64,000 nucleotides of DNA from Pseudobdellovibrionaceae bacterium (GTDB lineage Bacteria > Bdellovibrionota > Bdellovibrionia > Bdellovibrionales > UBA1609), in NCBI GenBank assembly GCA_023898385.1, contig CP060220.1:1364001-1428000 (forward strand), given 5' to 3'. Under the pieces are notes generated by a model. That model saw nothing but the letters and a program-made list of their open reading frames with translations, did not search any database and was not told where the DNA came from. The translations under genes were made by a program, and so were the position numbers. Of this stretch, positions 54,074 to 61,272 are shown piece after piece. Every line of letters starts with the position of its first letter. Positions within the stretch are counted from its first letter, which is position 1.

Positions 54074-54595
54074 ATGAGTGAACTCTACACTGCATTTAAT
54101 TTCAAAAAGTGGATCGACGACCATCGAGATCTTTTAAAGCCTCCCGTGGGCAACAAAATGGTTTGGCCCCATCGTGAATTCATTGTGATGGTTGTTGGCG
54201 GACCAAATACCCGCACCGACTACCACGTTAACGAGGGGGAAGAGTTTTTCTATCAACTTGAAGGCGACATGACCCTAAAAATAATTGATCACGAAGGAAA
54301 GTTTCGCGACATCCCCATTTGTGAAGGAGACATCTACCTACTCCCTGGAGGCGTGCCCCACTCACCACAGCGGCCGGCGGGAACCATTGGCCTTGTGGTC
54401 GAACGGCAGCGACGACCTGAAGAAAACGATGGCCTGCAGTGGTACTGCAAAGAGTGTGGCAATAAGCTGTACGAAGAATTCTTTCATCTTGAGAATATTG
54501 AAACACAATTTGGCGCTGTATTTGATCGGTACTATGGAAACCCCGATCATTACGTCTGTAAAAAGTGTGGCTCTGACAACGGCAAGAGTGCGTAA
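54074..54595 (+). CDS. nbaC: 3-hydroxyanthranilate 3,4-dioxygenase
   Basis: 173 residues of the bacterial cupin type. Opens the ring of 3-hydroxyanthranilate to 2-amino-3-carboxymuconate 6-semialdehyde using Fe(II) and oxygen. Iron ligands fit His51, Glu57 (DYHVNEGEEFF) and His96 (GVPHSPQR). Arg47 fits the substrate carboxylate. The extra rubredoxin-like site of the bacterial form is intact: Cys125, Cys128, Cys162 and Cys165. The next gene begins directly after its stop. Confidence 0.96.
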   Translation: MSELYTAFNFKKWIDDHRDLLKPPVGNKMVWPHREFIVMVVGGPNTRTDYHVNEGEEFFYQLEGDMTLKIIDHEGKFRDIPICEGDIYLLPGGVPHSPQRPAGTIGLVVERQRRPEENDGLQWYCKECGNKLYEEFFHLENIETQFGAVFDRYYGNPDHYVCKKCGSDNGKSA

Positions 54596-55630
54596 GTGAA
54601 TCTTTTTAAAGTCGATATTCACACTCATATCCTTCCTCCTGAGATTCCGAAGTTTAAAAACTTATTTGGATACGGAGGATTTATTGAATTACACCGAAAA
54701 CATGACAATTGCTCAGCTGACATGCGCCTAGATGATGGCACTTTTTTTAGGTGTGTAGATAAAAACTGCTGGGATGCTCACGCGCGCCTAATAGATTGCG
54801 ATCAACATCAGGTGAACGTCCAAGTTCTCTCCACGGTACCCGTTATGTTTTCGTATTGGGCGAAACCCGAAGATGGGCTTTACGTCTCAAAAGTCATAAA
54901 TGATCACATCTCTGAGGTGGTGGCAAAACACCCCAAACGATTTATTGGCCTCGGCACGGTTCCGCTGCAATCGCCAGGGCTTGCCGCAAAGGAACTCGAA
55001 CGGTGTATGCACCAACTGGGGTTAAAAGGTGTGGAAATTGGTTCACACATCAACGAATGGAACCTCAACGACCCGGCTCTTTTTGAATTCTACGCTGCTG
55101 CTGAAGAACTGGGCGCCGCCATTTTTGTCCACCCCTGGGATATGATGGGCAAAGAAAAAATGAATCGATATTGGCTGCCATGGCTAGTGGGAATGCCGGC
55201 CGAGACCAGTCTTGCGATTTGCTCGATGATATTTGGTGGAGTCTTTGAGAAATTCCCAAAACTTCGGGTGGCATTTGCGCACGGTGGTGGATCATTTCCA
55301 CAAACCATTGGACGCATTGAACATGGATTTAACGTCAGACCTGATCTGGTGGCCATTGATAACCCAGTTAGTCCGAAAAAGTATTTGGGACGATTTTATT
55401 TGGATTCGCTGGTACATGACCCAAATGTTCTGAAATATGTGGTCGACCTGGTGGGTGCCCACCGCGTGGCCTTGGGCACCGACTACCCGTTTCCACTTGG
55501 AGAACTCGAGCCCGGCCAATTGATTGCCAATCACTCTCTATTTAGTGAAGATGAGAAAAACCAATTGCTTTGGAAAACGGCTTTTGATTGGCTCAATGTT
55601 AAAAAAGAAAATTTTGTTGAGGAGCAATAA
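54596..55630 (+). CDS. nbaD: 2-amino-3-carboxymuconate-6-semialdehyde decarboxylase (ACMSD)
   Basis: 344 residues from a GTG that follows the dioxygenase TAA with no gap. Amidohydrolase-family decarboxylase with zinc. Ligands are visible as His9 and His11 (DIHTHILPPE), His179 (IFVHPWDMM) and Asp296 (LGTDYPFP). His229 (AFAHGGGSF) fits the catalytic histidine. This pattern matches the characterised bacterial ACMSD nearly position for position. It directs the pathway away from quinolinate/NAD and toward full breakdown. Confidence 0.96.
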   Translation: MNLFKVDIHTHILPPEIPKFKNLFGYGGFIELHRKHDNCSADMRLDDGTFFRCVDKNCWDAHARLIDCDQHQVNVQVLSTVPVMFSYWAKPEDGLYVSKVINDHISEVVAKHPKRFIGLGTVPLQSPGLAAKELERCMHQLGLKGVEIGSHINEWNLNDPALFEFYAAAEELGAAIFVHPWDMMGKEKMNRYWLPWLVGMPAETSLAICSMIFGGVFEKFPKLRVAFAHGGGSFPQTIGRIEHGFNVRPDLVAIDNPVSPKKYLGRFYLDSLVHDPNVLKYVVDLVGAHRVALGTDYPFPLGELEPGQLIANHSLFSEDEKNQLLWKTAFDWLNVKKENFVEEQ

Positions 55631-55633
55631 ACT

Positions 55634-56374
55634 ATGGATTTAGGAATAGCCGGCAAACGTGCCCTAGTATTTGGTGGTTCACAAGGTATAGGCAAGGCCA
55701 TAGCGCAAGCCCTGGTGAATGAAGGCGTCACTGTTGCGATTAGCGCAAGAAACGAAGACACTCTTGAGCAGGCCGCTGATGAAATTGGTGCTGATTGCTT
55801 TTTTTCAAGTGACCTCACTCAACCCGGACAAGCGGCCGAAGTGGTGCGCCTATGCAAAAAGAAATGGGGCGGCCTAGATATTTTGGTTAACAACACAGGC
55901 GGCCCCGCTAAAGGACAATTTCTTGAAGTCTCCATGGAGCAGTGGCAGCAGGACTACCAAAACCTATGGCTTAGTGCTGTTGAGGCCTTACATGAATCTC
56001 TGCCCTCAATGATGGAACAAAACTTTGGCCGCGTTCTCATGATCACAAGTATTGCCGCAAAAGAACCCCTTCCCGGATTGACCACATCAAATGGTTTGCG
56101 AGCCGGACTGGCCGGACTTTGTAAATCCATAGCTACAGAGGTGGCCGCAAAGGGAGTGACTATCAATCTATTGTTGCCTGGCTACACCAACACAGATCGC
56201 ATAAAGGCATTAAATCTGGCCGATGAAAAAATCAAAGACATGGTCCCAGCCGGCCGCCTGGGCGAACCCGAAGAAATCGCCGCCTTAGCCGCATTTTTGT
56301 GTTCGAAACAGGCCGGATACATAACATCCCAAAGCATCGCCGTAGACGGCGGCGTCCTCAAAGGAATTTCATAG
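55634..56374 (+). CDS. SDR-family protein with altered active site
   Basis: 246 residues. The cofactor site LVFGGSQGIGKAIAQAL and NNTGGPAKG are normal for short-chain dehydrogenases, and PGYTNTDR and AVDGG follow as usual. The catalytic YxxxK is replaced: after Ser139 (MITSIAAK) the expected Tyr and Lys positions are Ser152 and Arg156 (TTSNGLRAGL). A subgroup of FabG-like SDRs with this SNxxR pattern is known, and its activity is unclear. It is the last gene of the rightward kynurenine operon, three bases after ACMSD, so probably works on a pathway intermediate or as a non-catalytic partner. Confidence 0.85.
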   Translation: MDLGIAGKRALVFGGSQGIGKAIAQALVNEGVTVAISARNEDTLEQAADEIGADCFFSSDLTQPGQAAEVVRLCKKKWGGLDILVNNTGGPAKGQFLEVSMEQWQQDYQNLWLSAVEALHESLPSMMEQNFGRVLMITSIAAKEPLPGLTTSNGLRAGLAGLCKSIATEVAAKGVTINLLLPGYTNTDRIKALNLADEKIKDMVPAGRLGEPEEIAALAAFLCSKQAGYITSQSIAVDGGVLKGIS

Positions 56375-56463
56375 AGTACCGAATCCCAAACCGGATCATG
56401 GAGCGACTCTTCAGGGATCACCGCACTGACAGTTCTCCAGTCCCAGCTCGGTAGTCAACCCAT

Positions 56464-57408
56464 CTACAGCTTCGGCAACCAAGGCTTTAGATTTTCCAAG
56501 ATCTTCTTCATTTTAGGTTTCTCACCATAGAAGAGGCTTTCTATATTGTGAAATCCCTTTTCGTATTTATTTAGAGTGTTCGGGTCAGATAGTAAAAACC
56601 CTTCGTTGATAGTGAGGTCAGGCTCATCCATTGGCCTAAATCTCTTCTTTTTATGCTTAAAGTAGGAATCCGTCCCAATAAACTTTTGAACACGATCTTC
56701 TTTTAGCAAACAATCCACATCGTAGTAGTGTCTCAATTGGTTTTCATTCAATTCACCAGATTCTTGTTCCTGTCGAAACTTAGTAGATATCGCTTGAAGT
56801 TTTTCTACAAATGTATACTCAGGACAATAGCAGGCAACTCCCTTGGCTCTATTGTCATTAACTTTAACGCCAACACTAACTACCCTATCATAGGCCCAGC
56901 TGGAAATATTTTTCTCTTCATTGGGAGTCGTCTGGTCAAAGCCAACTTCTAAAAGAATCCCCGACTTCACACCTTTTATTTCATCAAACAAAGAATTGTA
57001 TTTCAATCTAATACCGGCGCCTCTCATCTGCTCATCATCATAGGCCACTTCTCTAATGACATCCACAATCCCTGGTATTTTTATTTGCTCTTTTAAATCT
57101 TCAAAATACCTTCTTCGCTTTTCAACATGGACAGGCTTTTTGTGATTTCTCCCAGTTGGCAATTCTTCTCCGCTAGGTGGAAATATTAAGACATCAATAT
57201 CTTCAGAACACCTCTCGAGCAAGCCCCACCCTTTAGATAAAGATGTCCCACCCTTGAGATGGAATTCAAAGCCAAGTTGCTTAAGCCCCCAAAGACAATG
57301 CATAATCCAATAGTCTTTTTCAACCAACTGTGGCGGAATATATTTGTCGCCACCTGTTGCTCTACACAACTGTTCAAAATCTTCAAGTTCGTGGCAATAG
57401 TTCGCCAT
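56464..57408 (-). CDS. abiEii: AbiEii-like nucleotidyltransferase toxin
   Basis: 314 residues. The DNA polymerase beta-like nucleotidyltransferase core is seen in FHLKGGTSLSKGWGLLERCSED and the following DIDVLIF, giving the GS..(E)DxD site near 50-75. PQLVEKDYWIMHCLW before it and KGGTSL are typical for AbiEii/AbiGii proteins. AbiE toxins reversibly stop growth, and relatives add nucleotides to tRNA. It overlaps the antitoxin gene by 26 bases. The small gap to the kynurenine operon is convergent. Confidence 0.9.
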   Translation of the reverse strand: MANYCHELEDFEQLCRATGGDKYIPPQLVEKDYWIMHCLWGLKQLGFEFHLKGGTSLSKGWGLLERCSEDIDVLIFPPSGEELPTGRNHKKPVHVEKRRRYFEDLKEQIKIPGIVDVIREVAYDDEQMRGAGIRLKYNSLFDEIKGVKSGILLEVGFDQTTPNEEKNISSWAYDRVVSVGVKVNDNRAKGVACYCPEYTFVEKLQAISTKFRQEQESGELNENQLRHYYDVDCLLKEDRVQKFIGTDSYFKHKKKRFRPMDEPDLTINEGFLLSDPNTLNKYEKGFHNIESLFYGEKPKMKKILENLKPWLPKL

Positions 57409-57997
57409 ATAGTACCTTTAAGTAATTTTTAGTTTTAACCTTCCCGTACCTGGAGGCCATCAATCCAACCTTTTGCCTGTCAAATTCACCCTTCTTTTGG
57501 TCTAAATTTCTCAGAATCGTCTCTGGCGACTCGCCTACATTTTCAAGATTATTCAAAAGATCCACAAGGAGGTATTCCCTTGATAGTTGATTTGGAAATT
57601 CCGAGACGTTCTTAAATACAAAGTTTCTAGAGCCTAACGTGGCCTTTGTATGGCGTTTTCTATTATAAACAAAAGTATCGCCCCTTAACTGAGTCAAACC
57701 CAAGCCAAGAGTGTTATAGTGGTTATAGGACATTAAAAGAAAACGATTGTCCCCAAGAAAAGCACGAACTAAATCCTTGTCCCTCGGTGGTAAGGAACCA
57801 AATCTTGATTTCTCCATTTTCACGTAAAGACCAGGGGCAACCTTGGTAACCTCACCAGAGGAACATAGCTTTGCCAAATCACGGTCGACTGACTTTGAGT
57901 GGCTTTCAAGCTCTTTTCGCCTATAAACCACACCCGGCTTCATCTTATTTAATAGTTTCATTTCAGTGGCTGCCTTCATAAGTTTAAGTATATGCAT
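57383..57997 (-). CDS. abiEi: AbiEi-like antitoxin
   Basis: 204 residues from the ATG at 57997. The frame is open to a GTG at 58039, but the -10 box lies too close for that. The N-terminal winged helix (VYRRKELESHSKSVDRDLAK) is followed by LCSSGEVTKVAPGLYVKM, the usual AbiEi DNA-binding part. The C-terminal domain neutralises the toxin. It comes first in the operon, as in AbiE systems, and likely represses its own promoter. Confidence 0.82.
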   Translation of the reverse strand: MHILKLMKAATEMKLLNKMKPGVVYRRKELESHSKSVDRDLAKLCSSGEVTKVAPGLYVKMEKSRFGSLPPRDKDLVRAFLGDNRFLLMSYNHYNTLGLGLTQLRGDTFVYNRKRHTKATLGSRNFVFKNVSEFPNQLSREYLLVDLLNNLENVGESPETILRNLDQKKGEFDRQKVGLMASRYGKVKTKNYLKVLYGELLPRT

Positions 57998-58044
57998 TTC
58001 TATCGGAATATTCAATATTATTATTAAAAATTCATGCACACATC

Positions 58045-58050
58045 ATTATA
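58045..58050 (-). promoter_or_regulatory. -10 box of the AbiE operon
   Basis: A perfect TATAAT on the minus strand. Transcription would begin near 58038, so the true antitoxin start must lie downstream, supporting the ATG at 57997. The -35 region is poor, which fits an activated or antitoxin-controlled promoter. Confidence 0.45.
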
Positions 58051-58463
58051 AGTGACTGAATTTACTGACTATTTAATGTCAAATTAGATAGGTGTGTCTT
58101 CCTCGGGGGACCGCGTGGAGGGTCCAGGCCCAATGGCACGCGAATTCTCGAAAGATCGGCTTTGGGTATAAAACGTTTGCCGAAAAACTCTGGAGTTGGC
58201 ATCTTCAAGGTTGAGCATAAGTCAAATAAAGCACCTATTTTGAGCAACAACCACATTACAACCCTCCAAAAACAGTCAGCTTTGACGCCGTTTTTTGAGA
58301 GAGAAGTACGCTCTCGAGTTCAATCACAAAGTAATGCCTTCGTGGCTAGCTGTCGCAACCGCTATCTTATTGGATACTGGTGAGTCCCGCTAGTCGGGCA
58401 GAAGTAGCTCATGGCCACCTAGGGTTTGGCAATTTCAGCGAGTAAACTTCACATTAGAAATAC
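58051..58463. other. Gap between AbiE and the second ATPase
   Basis: About 410 bases with no supported gene apart from the repeat at 58393. A plus-strand frame at 58162-58383 (opening MGIKRLPKNSG) has no ribosome binding site. No other element is seen. Confidence 0.4.
58393..58450 (+). repeat. 58-bp dispersed repeat, copy 2
   Basis: 53 of 58 positions match 31761-31818. It lies just before the promoter of the second DUF4143-type ATPase. Contains CCCG-CTAGT-CGGG immediately upstream, a small hairpin. The shared frame ends at TAA 58443. Confidence 0.75.
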
Positions 58464-58492
58464 TTGTAACTCATAGTAGTTCCGTGTATTAT
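58464..58492 (+). promoter_or_regulatory. Sigma70-type promoter of the second ATPase
   Basis: -35 TTGTAA (58464-58469) and -10 TATTAT (58487-58492) with 17 bases between. Start of transcription near 58500 gives a leader of about 25 bases with GAGGA before the ATG at 58525. Confidence 0.55.
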
Positions 58493-58524
58493 CATGAATA
58501 TTAACGGTTATACTGAGGAATTTT

Positions 58525-59673
58525 ATGAAAAGAACTCTTAACCCATTGAAATTACTAGATAGAAGCTCCTACTTTCTTTTTGGCCCGAGGGGAGTGGGAA
58601 AGAGCTTTTTGATACGTGAAACTTTATTAAACCAAGAAAATTTAACTTTTATTGATTTGTTGAGCTCAAAAAACTATTTGCGTTTGAGCGCTCGTCCCTC
58701 TGAACTCGAGTCTATGGCCCAAGGTAAAGTGGTCGTTATCGATGAAATTCAGCGTATTCCTGAGTTACTTAATGAAGTTCACCGACTGATTGAAGAAAAA
58801 CAAATTTCATTTTTGTTAACGGGAAGCAGTGCTCGTTCATTAAAGCGTGGAGGGGCCAACTTGCTGGCCGGAAGAGCATTTAGAGCAGATATGTTTGCTT
58901 TCACTTGGCAAGAACTACAAGCTGAAAAAATATTTGATCTTTCAAAATACTTACTTACGGGTGGCTTGCCTATGGCATACCTCGGTGAACATCCTCACGA
59001 GTATTTGTACAATTATGTGGAGACTTATTTAAAAGAGGAAATCCAAGCAGAATCTTTAGTGCGAAATTTAGCCAACTATCACCGCTTTTTAGAAGCGGCA
59101 GCTAGCGCCAATGCAGAAATGGTCAACTTCACCAAAGTCGCCAACGATGCTCAGCTTTCACCGAATACGGTAAGAGATTATTATGGCATTTTAGAGGACA
59201 CTCTTATTGGTTACTTAATTCCTGCTTGGACAAAATCAAAAAAAAGGAAAGCCGTGCAGACGGCGAAATTTTATTTTTTTGATCCAGGTGTGGTCCACGC
59301 GATTCGCCAAATTGAAAGTTTAGAACCGCAATCCGATCTTTACGGGAAAGCTTTCGAACAATTTATTGCCGGTGAAATACGGGCTTATCTCTCATATTCA
59401 CAGTCACGACAATCTCTCAGCTATTGGCGCTCGACCAGTCAAATGGAGGTTGATTTTGTAATTGGAGACCATATTGCCATTGAAGTGAAGAGTTCAGACC
59501 GTACGAATCATCGTGATCACAAGGGACTGCTGGCCATCAGTGAAGAACAAGATTGGCAACACTTGCTTCTTGTTTCAAAAGACGAAACAGAACAAAAATT
59601 TAAGTCGGGCATTCACCATATTCATTGGGAAGTTTTCTTAAAAAACCTGTGGGCTGGTTATTACCTAAAATAG
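58525..59673 (+). CDS. Second AAA-type ATPase with DUF4143 domain
   Basis: 382 residues, same architecture as the gene at 7013. Walker A GPRGVGKSF at 20-28, Walker B VVVIDEIQRIP near 70, LLTGSSARSLKRGG, ANLLAGRAF, and a PD-(D/E)XK-like end with MEVDFVIGDHIAIEVKSSD near 310. The two proteins are paralogues but clearly diverged, so they are not a recent duplication. It stands beside an AbiE system and a dispersed repeat. Function of this class is unsettled. Confidence 0.9.
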   Translation: MKRTLNPLKLLDRSSYFLFGPRGVGKSFLIRETLLNQENLTFIDLLSSKNYLRLSARPSELESMAQGKVVVIDEIQRIPELLNEVHRLIEEKQISFLLTGSSARSLKRGGANLLAGRAFRADMFAFTWQELQAEKIFDLSKYLLTGGLPMAYLGEHPHEYLYNYVETYLKEEIQAESLVRNLANYHRFLEAAASANAEMVNFTKVANDAQLSPNTVRDYYGILEDTLIGYLIPAWTKSKKRKAVQTAKFYFFDPGVVHAIRQIESLEPQSDLYGKAFEQFIAGEIRAYLSYSQSRQSLSYWRSTSQMEVDFVIGDHIAIEVKSSDRTNHRDHKGLLAISEEQDWQHLLLVSKDETEQKFKSGIHHIHWEVFLKNLWAGYYLK

Positions 59674-59859
59674 GACCAAGCGGACTCACTCTATAAGCAA
59701 GGATTTACCCATGTTTTTCAGCATAGGGCGGTTGGCCCAACCAGCTATTTGCAGGTGGCACTCGTGATGATCGCCCGGGGGCAGAGTGTGCCGACGCCCC
59801 TAGCCTACGCGAGATCCATCCGTCAATAACGCGAATCGTGCAGCGGTTACGGTGATTCT

Positions 59860-61254
59860 CTAGAATTTTACTTGTGAAAATTTTGCTGTAAAATGCCTTA
59901 AATACTTGGGCTGGTAATCAATTTTATAACCAGGAAGATTTTCAAAATTTGAGAAGGCATGACCGGCTTTTTCAATCATATAGTCCACATGACTTTGAGT
60001 GTAAACTCTTCTTGGTAGAGCCAAGCGGACAAGTTCTTTTGCAACAAATTCTTCTTTTCCGGTTTCTTCATTGCGTCGACCAAACATGACAGATCCAACT
60101 TCAACACTTCTTAATCCAATAAACTCATAAAGTGCTACGCTTAATGCTTGAGCGGGGTAGTACTCAATAGGAAAATGAGGGAGACTGGCTCCGGCATCAA
60201 TGTATACGGCATGTCCACCAAAAGGTTTTACAACTTTTAGACCAATAGATTCAAGCCCACTTCCAAAGTATTCCACACTTCTTTTTCGGTAACTTAAATA
60301 ATCTTCATTGAGGATTTCTTTTAAGCCAACTGCAATTGCATCAAGATCCCTACCACAAAGTCCACCATATGTTGGAAAACCCTCCGTGATAACCATGAGT
60401 TGCCTTACTTTTTGAGTAAGAGAGTCATCATTTGTAGCCAAGAAGCCGCCAATATTTGCAAAGGCATCCTTTTTAGCACTCATTAGTACTCCGTCAGCAT
60501 AACTAAATAGTTCTTTTGAAATATCTTTGACTGAGGAATCACTAAATTCAGCTTCTCTGGTTTTAATAAAATATGAGTTCTCTGCAAATCTTGCAGCATC
60601 TATAAACATTGGTATTTTATATTGATTGAGTAGATTTTTAGTTTTTCTAATATTTTCCATTGAAACAGGTTGCCCACCAATGGAATTGTTTGTCACAGTC
60701 ATAATGAAAAAAGGAATTTGGTCGCTATATTCCTTGAGATATTTTTCTAATTTTTCTAAATCGACATTCCCTTTAAATGGAAAGGTCGACTGCGAGTCAT
60801 CTGACTCTTTGCAGGGCATATCAATTGACATGCAACCCACAGATTCAATATTTGCACGTGTCGTATCAAATTGGGTGTTTCCAATTACTTTTTGCCCAGG
60901 AGTGAGCATGGCTTTACTTAGTAGGGCTTCCGCTGAGCGTCCTTGGTGCGTGGGGATGACATGTTTCATGCCGGTGATGTCTTTAATTGTTTCTGAAAAA
61001 CGAAAATAACTGTCTGAACCGGCATAAGATTCGTCACCTTCCATGATTGCGGCCCACTGGCTTGCAGACATGGCACTTGTCCCGCTGTCCGTCAATAAAT
61101 CAAAGGTGACATATTTAGCAGGAATACTAAAGAGGTTGTAAAAAGACTCTTTTAAGACGGATTGACGTTCTTTTAAACTCAATATGGGAAGAGGCTCAAC
61201 CATTTTAATTTTAAATGGTTCAAAAATTGTTTTTGTTGGTGGAAGAGTTTCCAT
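59860..61254 (-). CDS. tnaA: Tryptophanase (tryptophan indole-lyase)
   Basis: 464 residues from the ATG at 61254, with GGAG upstream. A TTG at 61269 overlaps that site. PLP enzyme splitting tryptophan into indole, pyruvate and ammonia. Marks: FDLLTDSGTSAMS, IPTHQGRSAE, the PLP lysine in MSAKKDAFANIGG near 260, and RHFTAKFS at the end. Tyrosine phenol-lyase is the close relative. It has an Arg in SMERG, where this protein has SVEVGS, matching tryptophanase (AVEIGS). It follows nrdJ closely on the same strand. No TnaC leader peptide is seen. Confidence 0.85.
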   Translation of the reverse strand: METLPPTKTIFEPFKIKMVEPLPILSLKERQSVLKESFYNLFSIPAKYVTFDLLTDSGTSAMSASQWAAIMEGDESYAGSDSYFRFSETIKDITGMKHVIPTHQGRSAEALLSKAMLTPGQKVIGNTQFDTTRANIESVGCMSIDMPCKESDDSQSTFPFKGNVDLEKLEKYLKEYSDQIPFFIMTVTNNSIGGQPVSMENIRKTKNLLNQYKIPMFIDAARFAENSYFIKTREAEFSDSSVKDISKELFSYADGVLMSAKKDAFANIGGFLATNDDSLTQKVRQLMVITEGFPTYGGLCGRDLDAIAVGLKEILNEDYLSYRKRSVEYFGSGLESIGLKVVKPFGGHAVYIDAGASLPHFPIEYYPAQALSVALYEFIGLRSVEVGSVMFGRRNEETGKEEFVAKELVRLALPRRVYTQSHVDYMIEKAGHAFSNFENLPGYKIDYQPKYLRHFTAKFSQVKF

Positions 61255-61272
61255 CACGTATATCTCCAAATT

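Noticed and set aside
58162..58383. 73-codon frame upstream of the second ATPase
   Set aside because: Begins with an ATG but has no ribosome binding site and no recognised sequence, and it ends at the dispersed repeat. Support too weak.
59860..61254. Tyrosine phenol-lyase
   Set aside because: The Arg that recognises the phenol ring in that enzyme (SMERG) is replaced by Val in SVEVGS, as in tryptophanase.
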